From the NCBI GenBank assembly GCA_023653055.1, contig JAMNXR010000010.1:59823-123822 (forward strand): 64,000 nucleotides of DNA. Reading direction: 5' to 3'. This document shows, piece after piece, positions 1 through 9,142 of this stretch. Position numbers and translations under genes: made by a program. The notes beneath the pieces were generated by a model. The model did no database searches, was not told the DNA's origin, and saw only the letters and a list, made by a program, of their open reading frames with translations. Positions within the stretch are counted from its first letter, which is position 1; each line of letters begins with the position of its first letter. Source of the DNA: Burkholderiaceae bacterium. GTDB lineage: Bacteria > Pseudomonadota > Gammaproteobacteria > Burkholderiales > Burkholderiaceae_B.

Positions 1-1
1 C

Positions 2-388
2 GAAATCAAAAACATGGCCCTGCCTCCATGCCACGCATTTTTTCAGTTTTATGTCGCCGATGGCAAACTCTCTTGCCAGCTGTATCAGCGCAGCGCGGAT
101 ATTTTTCTCGGCGTGCCGTTCAACATCGCCAGCTATGCGTTGCTGACGCATATGGTTGCTCAACAATGCAACCTCGAGGTCGGTGATTTTGTATGGACGG
201 GTGGTGACTGTCATATTTACAGCAATCACTTTGAACAAGTGGAGCTTCAGCTTTCGCGGCAGCCCAATCCCTATCCAACGCTGCGCATTCAACGAAAGCC
301 CGAGTCTCTCTTTGACTATCGCTACGAAGACTTTGTGATTGAAGACTACGCGCATCACCCACACATCAAAGCGCCGGTTGCGGTTTAA
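2..388 (+). CDS. thyA: thymidylate synthase, C-terminal part (5' end outside window)
   Basis: This is the C-terminal 128 residues of thymidylate synthase, which methylates dUMP to dTMP using methylene-tetrahydrofolate. The frame is open from base 2, so the gene starts before the window. The fragment opens with the active-site segment [11 protein letters not shown], whose Cys is the catalytic nucleophile. It continues with the dUMP-binding stretch ([18 protein letters not shown]) and the GGDCHIY segment, and ends at a normal family C-terminus rich in I/A/V (IKAPVAV). The next gene, folA, starts 38 bp downstream on the same strand and recycles the dihydrofolate this enzyme makes, so the pair is probably co-transcribed. 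Identification is near certain; only the upstream part is missing. Confidence 0.96.
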   Translation, partial: EIKNMALPPCHAFFQFYVADGKLSCQLYQRSADIFLGVPFNIASYALLTHMVAQQCNLEVGDFVWTGGDCHIYSNHFEQVELQLSRQPNPYPTLRIQRKPESLFDYRYEDFVIEDYAHHPHIKAPVAV

Positions 389-426
389 CGCCAGCATTGC
401 ACTTACGCTCAAAAGGCCCGAATCAC

Positions 427-930
427 ATGCAGCTCTCCTTGATCGTCGCCTACGCACAAAACAACGTGATCGGGCGAGACAACACCCTCCCCTGGAAACT
501 ACCCAGTGACTTGGCGCATTTCAAGCGCACGACGCTGGGACATCCCGTCATTATGGGTCGTAAAACCTGGGAGTCTCTCGGTCGGCCACTGCCCGGACGC
601 CGCAATATTGTCATTTCGAGAGATCCACACTACGCCGCCCCGGGCGCTCAATGCGTGACCAGCCTTGCACGCGCCATTGAAGCCGTTCAGGACGTCGAAC
701 AAGCCTTCGTCATTGGTGGCGCACAAATCTATCAAGAGGCGCTCCCCTTGGCCCAGCAAGTGATCGCCACGGAGGTACAGGCGCACATTGAAGGGGATGC
801 GTTTTTTGCACCCTTGGACAAAAAACACTGGATCGAAATATCCAGAGTATCTCACCCCCCTGAAAATGGCTTGTCCTTTGATATCGTGCAATACGTCACG
901 TTGAGCAGTAAAGGGATGTCAGAGAAATGA
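427..930 (+). CDS. folA: dihydrofolate reductase
   Basis: A 167-residue dihydrofolate reductase that reduces dihydrofolate to tetrahydrofolate with NADPH. Visible family signatures are the N-terminal LIVAYAQNNVIGRDNTLPW (Met20 loop region), the substrate-binding acid at about residue 28 in LPSDLAHFK, the NADPH-binding GRKTWESLG, and FVIGGAQIYQEAL. The frame can be extended to a TTG at 397, but the family N-terminus begins at the ATG at 427, which I take as the start. The last bases overlap the ATG of the next gene (ATGA), implying translational coupling. It follows thyA, the usual folate/dTMP pairing. Confidence 0.96.
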   Translation: MQLSLIVAYAQNNVIGRDNTLPWKLPSDLAHFKRTTLGHPVIMGRKTWESLGRPLPGRRNIVISRDPHYAAPGAQCVTSLARAIEAVQDVEQAFVIGGAQIYQEALPLAQQVIATEVQAHIEGDAFFAPLDKKHWIEISRVSHPPENGLSFDIVQYVTLSSKGMSEK

Positions 931-2966
931 AGAAAAAATTAATGATCGCCTCGGCAACGCTGGCCGTGCTGATAGCGGCGTATAGCGGTGCAAGTCTGTG
1001 GTCAGGATTTCGCATCCAAGCGCAATCATATGCCGCCGTAGACGCGCTCAACCTCCACCTCTCACGCACGTGGTCAGACCAGATTCGTGTATCCACACGG
1101 GACTACCAACGCGGTATCTTTTCAAGTCAGGCCTCCTATGTTCTAACGTTTCCGTCCAAACAAGACTCTGCGACGGCACTCAAACGCGAGATCCTTTTTG
1201 TTAACGACATTTCGCACGGTCCATTTCCTCTCGAAAATATTTTAAGCGGGGACTTTTCTGTTGTAGGTGCGTTGATTGAAACAAATGGTGCGCCCACACC
1301 ATGGACGGAAGCGCTTTTCAACACACGCCAAGGGCGTCCGTTTATCGCCGGGCAAACACGTATCGCGACGAATGGTGTCGCCAAAATGCTATGGACTGCG
1401 GCACCGTTCGATCTTCGGCAAGATGCCTTGCGTGTCCAGTTTGGCGGTGCTCAACTTAAGGCTGAGATCGGACCACGCTTTCGAAATAGAAAAGGTGAGC
1501 TCACCCTCGAAGCACTCAATGTGACAGATGGCCTCACCACTTTCGATGTGAAGGGTTTCAAACTAGAAACGGATGCGAAATATAGTGCGTTAGGATTGCC
1601 CATTGGCATTAACAAACAGGATGTCGCCAGCCTGACATGGGCCTCCGTCAATGCGCCGACGTTTGAACTTGAAAAGTTTAAGCTTCGCACAGCGTTGACG
1701 CGCGATGAATCCGATGTGGATAGCGATACACGTATTGATATTGGTGCTTTAAGCATTGCACAAAATAAAATGGGTGCCTTTAAGCTTGGGGTCACGGTCG
1801 ACAAGCTCGATGACCGTGCGCTCGTTCCGCTTTTGGAGCTATACAACCGCACACTCTTCCGTGTTGTCAGTCATGTCCTCACGCCAGAAGCGTTAAGCGC
1901 TGCAGAAATCAAAAGGATCTGGCTTCAACTACATGGGATTCTCAAAAATAGTCCCTCTATTCGTATTGAGCCACTGAGTTGGGAAACGCCTGCTGGCAAG
2001 ACTCAGCTCACGCTTAATGCCTCTCTTAAGCCTACTGAACTTGCAAGTGGAGGCATTGGTCTGCGAGAAGGCCTCATCGACACGCTTGATGCAACGCTGA
2101 CAGTTTCCCAGCCTATGGTGAACGCGCTGGTACTGCAATCCATGCAGACCCCGGGTTCGAGTCCTGCCAAAATCAAAGGACTCGCTGACCGAGAGTCGAG
2201 AAGACTTGCAGATCTGGCTGTGCAACTCAAGCTAGGTCGTATTCAAAACGGTTTACTTGTTAGTCACTTCAATGTTCAAAACGATGCACTGAGAGTGAAT
2301 GGTCAACGTACTTCCGCTGAGCCTATTCTCAAACTGTTAAGCAGCTTCGTTCCCTCTGCTTGGCTCGCGACTCAAACTGCGGCAGGCCAAGTCGGCTCCG
2401 ACGAAACCGCGTCGCTTCAACACCTGGATCCAGCTGTACTGACTGCTATTTTGAGTGATGCGGACTTTACTTACCAAGAATCCAGAGATCGTGACGGAGA
2501 TTTAGTCTTGAACGTTGCGCCGAGTGATCTGGGTGCCAACAAGATTGAAATCATTTTTAGCGGCTGCCGTAAAGATCCGACTTGCGAAGATGTCCTGCTC
2601 CGTGCAACGTATCCGACTATGCAAACCGCTCCGCTTAAATTCGTGAACGACTGGAATTTACGGAATAGATGGGCGCGCGTCTTTATCAATGACTCAAATA
2701 CGCCGGTCTTGGAAATGGATATCAGTGCATATGGCGGAATCGGACAGGATGCAATCGAAGGCATGGTGAGTACCTTCTTTAAACTTGTTAGAGAATTTTC
2801 TGTCGAGCTCAAGGCCGCTGAAAAAGCTAGCGCAGATGCCGCTGAAAAAGCGGCGGCTGAAAAAGCCGCTGCCGATGCAGCCGCGGCCGCCGCCACACCT
2901 GCAAATAGCGCAAGCACTCAACCTTCGAACGACGCTGTGCAGGCGAACGCACCCAAATCAAACTAA
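927..2966 (+). CDS. YdgA family (DUF945) protein
   Basis: A 679-residue protein resembling the YdgA/DUF945 family of uncertain function. It starts with a short basic N-terminus and one hydrophobic segment (about residues 5-25), so it is probably anchored in the inner membrane with the bulk in the periplasm. The early QAQSYAAVDALN / YQRGIFSSQASYVLTF pattern is typical of these proteins. The last ~60 residues are a low-complexity Lys/Glu/Ala tail (KAAAEKAAADAAAAAA) likely to form an extended helix or coiled coil. It overlaps the folA stop by 4 bp, so it is translated from the thyA-folA transcript although nothing links it to folate metabolism. Function is not known. Confidence 0.75.
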   Translation: MKKKLMIASATLAVLIAAYSGASLWSGFRIQAQSYAAVDALNLHLSRTWSDQIRVSTRDYQRGIFSSQASYVLTFPSKQDSATALKREILFVNDISHGPFPLENILSGDFSVVGALIETNGAPTPWTEALFNTRQGRPFIAGQTRIATNGVAKMLWTAAPFDLRQDALRVQFGGAQLKAEIGPRFRNRKGELTLEALNVTDGLTTFDVKGFKLETDAKYSALGLPIGINKQDVASLTWASVNAPTFELEKFKLRTALTRDESDVDSDTRIDIGALSIAQNKMGAFKLGVTVDKLDDRALVPLLELYNRTLFRVVSHVLTPEALSAAEIKRIWLQLHGILKNSPSIRIEPLSWETPAGKTQLTLNASLKPTELASGGIGLREGLIDTLDATLTVSQPMVNALVLQSMQTPGSSPAKIKGLADRESRRLADLAVQLKLGRIQNGLLVSHFNVQNDALRVNGQRTSAEPILKLLSSFVPSAWLATQTAAGQVGSDETASLQHLDPAVLTAILSDADFTYQESRDRDGDLVLNVAPSDLGANKIEIIFSGCRKDPTCEDVLLRATYPTMQTAPLKFVNDWNLRNRWARVFINDSNTPVLEMDISAYGGIGQDAIEGMVSTFFKLVREFSVELKAAEKASADAAEKAAAEKAAADAAAAAATPANSASTQPSNDAVQANAPKSN

Positions 2967-2995
2967 CGTGAGCAACGACTAAATCGTGAGCGCAA

Positions 2996-3023
2996 GCGAC
3001 GATCACCGCATGGTGATCGTCGC
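2996..3023. terminator. hairpin between convergent ydgA-like gene and gcvP
   Basis: A perfect 12-bp inverted repeat (GCGACGATCACC, four-base loop, then its complement) sits in the 62-bp gap between two convergent genes, 29 bp after the upstream stop and 5 bp from the gcvP stop. It has no T-run on either strand, but position and strength suggest a two-way transcription barrier. Confidence 0.6.
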
Positions 3024-3028
3024 GATGT

Positions 3029-5905
3029 TCACTCCACCTGCTCTGCGTACGCCTCAATCGGCAAACACGAACACACCAAGTTACGATCACCCCAGGCGTT
3101 ATCTACGCGGCCAACGGGTGGCCAATACTTGCTGTCTCGCAAACTTGCAACCGGATAGGCCGCTTGCTGGCGAGGATAGTCGTGGTGCCACTCCTCGGCC
3201 AACAACATCTTGGCAGTATGAGGCGCATTTTTCAACACGTTGTCGCTCTTGTCGCGTTCACCGCACTCGACTTGGGCAATTTCTTTGCGAATCGAAATCA
3301 TGGCCTCGACAAACCGATCCAACTCAGCCAAGCCTTCTGACTCCGTTGGCTCAACCATCAAGGTCCCTGCGACCGGGAAGCTCATGGTCGGCGCATGGAA
3401 ACCATAATCCATTAAACGCTTGGCAATGTCCTCGGCCCCAATGCCTGAGGCTTCCTTGATTGGATTCATATCCAGAATGCACTCGTGCGCAACGCGATCA
3501 TTGCGGCCGGTGTACAGCACGGGATAATGATCCGCCAAACGACGGGCGACATAGTTTGCGCTCAGAATGGCCACCTCTGTGGCCCGACGCAAGCCTTGTG
3601 CACCCATCAAAGAGATATAGACAAAAGGAATGGGCAAAATGCTTGCAGAGCCAAACGGCGCGGCCGATACAGGCCCCACTGGCATGCCATTGGCCATCAC
3701 ACCCTTTTCGCTCACCACGCCTGGTAAAAATGGTGCCAAGTGCGCACGCACACCGACTGGTCCAACACCCGGCCCACCGCCACCGTGTGGAATGCAGAAG
3801 GTTTTGTGCAAGTTGAGGTGGGACACATCCGAACCAAACTTGCCAGGCTGAGCCACACCCACCATCGCGTTCATGTTGGCGCCGTCCATGTACACCTGAC
3901 CGCCAGCCTCATGAATCAAATCACAAATCGTCGTAATAGATTCCTCAAATACGCCATGCGTCGAAGGATAGGTCACCATCAACGCGGCTAAACGATCACC
4001 AACCTTGGCGATTTTGGCTTTGAGATCGTCAAGGTCGACGTTGCCATGCGCATCGGAGCCGATGACCACCACGTCCATCCCCACCATATTGGCAGAGGCT
4101 GGATTGGTACCGTGCGCCGAAGCTGGAATCAGACAGACGTCACGTTGATGCTGTCCGTTCGCACGATGGTAAGCCCGTATCGCGAGCAAACCCGCGTACT
4201 CACCTTGCGCGCCAGAGTTTGGCTGCAAACTAATTGCGTCGTAGCCGGTAATTTCGCAGAGGTCCTTGGACAAGCGCTCAATCATCGTGTGATAGCCACG
4301 CGTCTGGTCTGCAGGCGCGAACGGATGAATCGCAGCAAACTCTGGCCAAGTGACAGGAATCATCTCGACGGTCGCGTTGAGCTTCATCGTGCAAGAACCG
4401 AGCGGGATCATTGTGCGATCCAACGCCAAATCCTTGTCGGCCAGCTTGCGCAAATAGCGAAGCATGTCTGTCTCAGACTGAATGCTTGAAAAAACAGGAT
4501 GGCTGAGAATAGCGTGTTTGCGAAGAACGCTGGCGGGGATGCCTGGCAATCCCTTCACGTCAGTCGACAACTTAGGCGAAGCCTTGCCGATCGCGCCGGC
4601 AAGCACAACGAGCAGTTGATTGAGATCCTGAACAGTCACAGTTTCATCGAGCGAAATACTCAATTGCGTGGCGCTGACACTTCGTAAATTGATGCGTGCT
4701 GCGCGGGCTGCTTTGAGCACAGCATCCGTCTGCGCACCCGTTTCAAGGAACAGCGTATCAAAAAAGGTGGCGTTTTCCACGTTGATGCCAAGCGCAGTGA
4801 TTGCCTGTTTAAGAATCGCGGTCGATTGATGCACACGCGTTGCAATTGACTGGATGCCTTTGGGGCCATGCCACAAGGCATACATGCTGGACATCACCGC
4901 CAACAATACCTGTGCAGTACAAATATTCGACGTGGCTTTTTCACGGCGGATATGCTGTTCACGCGTCTGCAGCGCCAGGCGCAAAGCCCGATTGCCCTGA
5001 GCGTCTTTGGAAACCCCCACGAGACGTCCTGGCATATTGCGTTTGAACGCATCCTTGCACGCCATAAAGCCCGCATGCGGACCACCAAAACCAAACGGCA
5101 CGCCAAAACGTTGTGCAGAGCCGATCGCAATATCCGCTCCCCAGTGGCCAGGCGGTTCAAGCAAAGCCAGCGCCAACAAGTCCGTCGCACAAGCCACCAC
5201 ACCGCCCTGCGCGTGCACCTGTTCGGTCAGGGCACGATAGTCTGCGACTGCGCCCAAGGAGTGGGGATACTGGACGAGCAAACCGAAACATGCGGGTACG
5301 TCCTTGGACTCATCACCCACGACCACCTCAATATCTAATCCATCCGCACGTGTGCGAATCACTTCGATCGTCTGAGGATGGCAATGCTGCGACACAAAAA
5401 AGACTTTACTTTGCGCCGTCGAAGCACGACGTGCGAGCGTCATCGCCTCAGCAGCAGCCGTGCCCTCATCGAGCAACGAGGCGTTCGAAATATCGAGCCC
5501 GGTCAGATCCGCCACCATCGTTTGATAATTCAGAATCGCTTCTAGGCGCCCCTGAGAAATCTCTGGTTGATAAGGCGTGTAGGCGGTGTACCAAGCTGGA
5601 TTTTCAAGAATATTGCGCAAGACGACATTGGGCGTGTGTGTACCGTAGTAGCCCTGTCCAATATAGTTACGAAACACTTGATTGTCAGCAGCGATTTTAC
5701 GCATCTCAGCCAGCACATCGGCCTCGGAGCGCGCGCCAGGCAGATCAAGCTCACGCGTCATATGGATATTTGCAGGGACAACTTCACGCATCAGCGTAGC
5801 GAGATCCGCCGCACCAATTGCAGCGAGCATTTTTTGCTGATCTTGATCGCTCGGACCAATGTGGCGCGGAATAAATTCGTTCGAAGTATCTAAAGCTTGG
5901 GACAT
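3029..5905 (-). CDS. gcvP: glycine dehydrogenase (aminomethyl-transferring), P-protein
   Basis: The 958-residue PLP-dependent P-protein of the glycine cleavage system. It decarboxylates glycine and passes the aminomethyl group to lipoyl-GcvH. It is the full-length single-chain type. The PLP lysine lies in [13 protein letters not shown] (about residue 700), followed by the Gly-rich [12 protein letters not shown]. The N-terminal half carries [20 protein letters not shown]. The frame runs open to 6070, but the family N-terminus [20 protein letters not shown] follows the ATG at 5905, which is chosen. It starts 10 bp after the gcvH stop and is the last gene of gcvT-gcvH-gcvP. Confidence 0.97.
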   Translation of the reverse strand: MSQALDTSNEFIPRHIGPSDQDQQKMLAAIGAADLATLMREVVPANIHMTRELDLPGARSEADVLAEMRKIAADNQVFRNYIGQGYYGTHTPNVVLRNILENPAWYTAYTPYQPEISQGRLEAILNYQTMVADLTGLDISNASLLDEGTAAAEAMTLARRASTAQSKVFFVSQHCHPQTIEVIRTRADGLDIEVVVGDESKDVPACFGLLVQYPHSLGAVADYRALTEQVHAQGGVVACATDLLALALLEPPGHWGADIAIGSAQRFGVPFGFGGPHAGFMACKDAFKRNMPGRLVGVSKDAQGNRALRLALQTREQHIRREKATSNICTAQVLLAVMSSMYALWHGPKGIQSIATRVHQSTAILKQAITALGINVENATFFDTLFLETGAQTDAVLKAARAARINLRSVSATQLSISLDETVTVQDLNQLLVVLAGAIGKASPKLSTDVKGLPGIPASVLRKHAILSHPVFSSIQSETDMLRYLRKLADKDLALDRTMIPLGSCTMKLNATVEMIPVTWPEFAAIHPFAPADQTRGYHTMIERLSKDLCEITGYDAISLQPNSGAQGEYAGLLAIRAYHRANGQHQRDVCLIPASAHGTNPASANMVGMDVVVIGSDAHGNVDLDDLKAKIAKVGDRLAALMVTYPSTHGVFEESITTICDLIHEAGGQVYMDGANMNAMVGVAQPGKFGSDVSHLNLHKTFCIPHGGGGPGVGPVGVRAHLAPFLPGVVSEKGVMANGMPVGPVSAAPFGSASILPIPFVYISLMGAQGLRRATEVAILSANYVARRLADHYPVLYTGRNDRVAHECILDMNPIKEASGIGAEDIAKRLMDYGFHAPTMSFPVAGTLMVEPTESEGLAELDRFVEAMISIRKEIAQVECGERDKSDNVLKNAPHTAKMLLAEEWHHDYPRQQAAYPVASLRDSKYWPPVGRVDNAWGDRNLVCSCLPIEAYAEQVE

Positions 5906-5915
5906 GGTGTTTGCC

Positions 5916-6296
5916 TTAACTTGCGTCAGCAACGGTCTGATAGCCTGCTGCGTCGAGCAAACCATCAACATCTGCGGGGTTGTTTGCCTTGATCTTAAAG
6001 ATCCAGGTGCCATATGGACTGGCATTGATGCTTTCAGGCGCATCATTGAGCGCTTCATTAAAACCAACAATCTCGCCAGCGACCGGCGCGTAAATATCTG
6101 ACGCAGCCTTCACGGACTCCACCACACCTGCAGTGGCGCCGGCAGCGAGTTTGGCACCGACTTTGACATCACCCACAAACACTAAATCACCGAGCTGCTC
6201 TTGGGCAGGTCCGGTAATACCAACGATCATCACATCGCCTTCGGCTTTGATCCATTCGTGGGTGGTTGCGTACTTACGATCGTTAGGAATGCTCAT
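5916..6296 (-). CDS. gcvH: glycine cleavage system H protein
   Basis: A 126-residue lipoyl carrier protein that shuttles the aminomethyl group between the P, T and L proteins. The lipoylated lysine is K63 in the motif [10 protein letters not shown], followed by [16 protein letters not shown]. The N-terminus ([18 protein letters not shown]) is standard. It lies between gcvT (97 bp upstream) and gcvP (10 bp downstream) on the minus strand, consistent with one operon under the glycine riboswitch. The L protein (lipoamide dehydrogenase) is not in the window. Confidence 0.97.
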   Translation of the reverse strand: MSIPNDRKYATTHEWIKAEGDVMIVGITGPAQEQLGDLVFVGDVKVGAKLAAGATAGVVESVKAASDIYAPVAGEIVGFNEALNDAPESINASPYGTWIFKIKANNPADVDGLLDAAGYQTVADAS

Positions 6297-6393
6297 GAAA
6301 GTCTCCGAAAATTTATAAGGAATGCTGTGTCAAAGAAGCAGGGTCAAATATTAAGAATGAAATCATTACTGTTTAAACGTATCAACGCAAAGG

Positions 6394-7494
6394 CTACGCG
6401 TGTGTGACAACCTGACCATTGCGCACAAAGGGCAACTTGCATACAACGGCAGGCACCCATTTGCCACGGATATCAATCTCAACTTGATCGCCTACGGCAA
6501 CACCTTGAGGTAGACGGCCAAAACCAACGGAGACGCCCATGGTGGGTGACATTGTGCCGCTTGTGACCTCGCCCAGCCCTTGGGCCGTGCGCACCACCAT
6601 GTGGGCGCGCATGACGCCACGGTCTAAAAGTTTGAGGCCAATAAACACACGAGGGTCTGCAAATTGCTCGATCGCATCACGACCAATAAAGCGGCGATCG
6701 GCATCCTTGAGAGACACCGTCCAGGTTAAGCCGGCCTGATTCGGGTGAATCAACTCATCCATATCCTGACCATATAAATTCATGCCTGCTTCGAGGCGCA
6801 AGGTATCGCGTGCACCCAGGCCACAGGGCGCGACGCCCTGTGCAGTCAGATCCTTCCAGAGTTGCTCCACTTCAGCAGCAGGCACGACGATCTCAAAACC
6901 GTCTTCGCCGGTGTAGCCTGTGCGCGCCACCATGATGTCGCCCGGAAACTGTGCGCCTGAAAATACGCCGAGACTTTCTGTTGCGGCACGCCATGCGGGA
7001 CGCGTTGCCCAGACTTTGGCTCGGGCATTCGGCCCTTGCACTGCGACCATCGCAAGATCGCGTCGAGGTGTCACCGTGACGTTAAAGCCACCAGACACTG
7101 CGACACGCTGCATCCAGGCGATATCTTTGTCCGCCGTGCCAGCGTTGACGACCAAACGCCATTGTGTCGGTGTAAAAAAATAAACAATCAGATCGTCAAT
7201 CACTCCACCCTGTGGATTCAACATACAGGAATAAAGCGCCTTGCCAGTCTGAGTGAGTTTGGTCACGTCATTGGCAATCAGCTTACGTAAAAAAGGGGTG
7301 GCCTCGGCACCGACCACATCCACATTGAGCATGTGCGAAACGTCGAACATGCCCGCGTCACGTCGAACGGCATGATGCTCTTCGATTTGTGAGCCGTAAT
7401 TGACAGGCATGTCCCAGCCACCGAAATCAACCATACGCGCGCCCGCGGCAAGATGCACGCTGGCAAGAGGGGTACGCTTTAAATCAGCAGACAT
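6394..7494 (-). CDS. gcvT: aminomethyltransferase, glycine cleavage T protein
   Basis: A 366-residue T-protein that transfers the methylene from aminomethyl-lipoyl-GcvH to tetrahydrofolate, releasing ammonia. Recognisable segments are [35 protein letters not shown], the [13 protein letters not shown] loop, and [19 protein letters not shown]. The frame extends to 7563, but the T-protein N-terminus ([20 protein letters not shown]) begins at the ATG at 7494. It is the first gene of the operon, about 80 bp downstream of the riboswitch core, so glycine should control the whole gcvTHP unit. Confidence 0.97.
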   Translation of the reverse strand: MSADLKRTPLASVHLAAGARMVDFGGWDMPVNYGSQIEEHHAVRRDAGMFDVSHMLNVDVVGAEATPFLRKLIANDVTKLTQTGKALYSCMLNPQGGVIDDLIVYFFTPTQWRLVVNAGTADKDIAWMQRVAVSGGFNVTVTPRRDLAMVAVQGPNARAKVWATRPAWRAATESLGVFSGAQFPGDIMVARTGYTGEDGFEIVVPAAEVEQLWKDLTAQGVAPCGLGARDTLRLEAGMNLYGQDMDELIHPNQAGLTWTVSLKDADRRFIGRDAIEQFADPRVFIGLKLLDRGVMRAHMVVRTAQGLGEVTSGTMSPTMGVSVGFGRLPQGVAVGDQVEIDIRGKWVPAVVCKLPFVRNGQVVTHA

Positions 7495-7574
7495 AGAAAA
7501 ACTCCGGCAGAGAAATAAGACAGTAGAAAGGTGCGGCACCTCAATCGCATGCGCTCGGCGCACGAAATTTGACT

Positions 7575-7692
7575 GGCGATCCGCCCCTCTGTCCTTTTGC
7601 CTGAGAGTTGCCCCGCATGCTTGCGGGTGTGCACCTTCGGCGCCCGTTGTGACCTATTTAAATGGGTCGCGGGTCTCTCCAGAGTGTTGTGC
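7575..7692 (-). promoter_or_regulatory. glycine riboswitch (gcvT motif) upstream of gcvT
   Basis: Read on the minus strand, the leader has the conserved blocks of the glycine aptamer in order: CTCTGGAGAGACC (about 7690-7672), CGCCGAAGGTGCA (about 7652-7640), then CAACTCTCAGGCAAAAGGAC and AGAGGGG (about 7611-7582). Only one aptamer copy is evident, with no second CTCTGGAGA-type block on either side, so this looks like a singlet rather than the tandem form. Genes switched on by glycine through this element are typically gcvTHP, which is what follows. Confidence 0.9.
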
Positions 7693-7693
7693 T

Positions 7694-7718
7694 GAACGTT
7701 TCCAGTGAGAAAACGTTC
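7694..7718. other. inverted repeat in the gcv promoter region; rest of 7693-7909 without a gene
   Basis: An 8-bp inverted repeat (GAACGTTT ... AAACGTTC, 9-base spacer) lies just upstream of the riboswitch. It could be an operator for a regulator of the gcv operon or simply a hairpin at the transcript start; the sequence does not decide. The remaining ~190 bp to the next stop codon show no gene and no convincing promoter consensus. Confidence 0.35.
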
Positions 7719-7909
7719 AAGTCATGTTGCGGTATAGGGGGCCTGAGCGATTCTGGGCGAATTGCGCCTTCGGCGGCAAACGGAAATCCAAATGTGGAAA
7801 CCTTTACGCTCTCCCGCAATATGCGTTCACAGCGTTTGAAGCATAACGCGAAAAGCGCGCCCGCGACAAGTCCGTCCTTGCCTCGACTCAGGCATCCGCC
7901 CTTCAGGAA

Positions 7910-9103
7910 TCAGAGACTGCGCCCGCAGGCGACGCCAGAAGCCCACGCCCATTGAAAGTTATAGCCACCCAGCCAACCCGTGACATCGACCGTTTCACCG
8001 ATAAAGTGCAGGCCAGGTACGTTTCGGGCTTGCATACTGCGCTGATCCAGCCCGCGCGTATCCACACCACCGCGCATGACTTCAGCTTTTTTGTAGCCCG
8101 CGGTTCCACTCGGCACTAGAGCCCAAGCCTGAATGCGCTGCGCTAAATCCTTGAGGATGCGATCAGGCGCATCGGCGAGTCTTGTCGTCGCTTGTTCGCC
8201 CAGCCACTGCTCCGCGAGGCGTTTGGGCCACAGAGACGAAAGAAACGTCCCCAACTGTTGCTTACCTCCAGCCTTAGCCTCAACCAGCTTGGCGGATACG
8301 TCTAGTCCTGGTGCCAAATCCAGCACGATCGCCTCACCGGGCTGCCAATAACTCGAAATCTGCAAAATACCGGGACCTGATAAGCCCCGGTGGGTAAATA
8401 AGACATCCTCGAGAAACTGCTGCGCACGCCGACCCGGACCCGCGCTCACCGTTGCCTGCAAGGCGACACCCGCGAGTGCGCCAAAAGGTGCCCACGCCTC
8501 AGTGTCAAAGGTCAGCGGCACCAGCGCCGGGCGCGGCTCAATCACCTTGAGTCTGAACTGCCGGGCAAGTTTTAAGCCAAAATCTGTCGCACCAAGCTGT
8601 GGAATCGCCAGGCCACCCGTGGCCACCACCAAATTACTCGCAAGAATTGGCCCCGTTGAGGTGTTGACAGTAAATACTGTTGCCCCCGCAGACTCCGTAC
8701 GCAAGACTTCCTTGACCTCGCACGGCATCCGCCATTGGACGCCCCCTTGATCGCACTCGACACGCAGCATCTCGATAATCGACTCGCTGCTATCGTCGCA
8801 AAATAACTGACCTTTGTGCTTTTCGTGCCAGGCAATGTCATGACGGCGCATCAGGTCAATGAAGTCCTGAGGGGTATAACTGGCCAAGGCCGACTTACAG
8901 AAATGAGGATTCGCTGAAATGAAGTTTTCAGGAAGCACCTGTTTGTTGGTGAAGTTACAACGACCACCACCCGAAATACGGATTTTTTCCGCCAGCTTGG
9001 TGGCGTGATCAATCAGCACGACCGAGCGTCCCCGCTGCGCGGCGACCGCGGCACACATCATGCCCGCGGCTCCCGCACCAATGACCGCCACATCAAACTG
9101 CAT
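7910..9103 (-). CDS. NAD(P)/FAD-dependent flavoprotein, BaiN/HI0933 (YhiN) family
   Basis: A 397-residue flavoprotein of the HI0933/YhiN/BaiN family. The N-terminal dinucleotide-binding motif is AVIGAGAAGMMCA, followed by the family hallmark KIRISGGGRCNFTN near residue 45. A second nucleotide-binding stretch is LVVATGGLAIPQLGATDFG. The C-terminus carries the FAD-contacting GLHFIGETVDVTGWLGGYNFQWAW segment, the family's usual ending. Substrates of most members are unknown; one relative (BaiN) acts in bile acid dehydroxylation and another (RdsA/YhiN) has been linked to rRNA modification, but neither role can be assigned here. It lies 39 bp downstream of the decarboxylase gene in the same direction. 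Confidence 0.88.
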   Translation of the reverse strand: MQFDVAVIGAGAAGMMCAAVAAQRGRSVVLIDHATKLAEKIRISGGGRCNFTNKQVLPENFISANPHFCKSALASYTPQDFIDLMRRHDIAWHEKHKGQLFCDDSSESIIEMLRVECDQGGVQWRMPCEVKEVLRTESAGATVFTVNTSTGPILASNLVVATGGLAIPQLGATDFGLKLARQFRLKVIEPRPALVPLTFDTEAWAPFGALAGVALQATVSAGPGRRAQQFLEDVLFTHRGLSGPGILQISSYWQPGEAIVLDLAPGLDVSAKLVEAKAGGKQQLGTFLSSLWPKRLAEQWLGEQATTRLADAPDRILKDLAQRIQAWALVPSGTAGYKKAEVMRGGVDTRGLDQRSMQARNVPGLHFIGETVDVTGWLGGYNFQWAWASGVACGRSL

Positions 9104-9142
9104 ACAAGCCCTCAGTCAGACAAATTGCTTGACGTCGAATGC

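Noticed and set aside
2471..2917. 148-residue Ala-rich minus-strand frame
   Set aside because: Antisense of the Ala/Lys tail of the YdgA-like protein.
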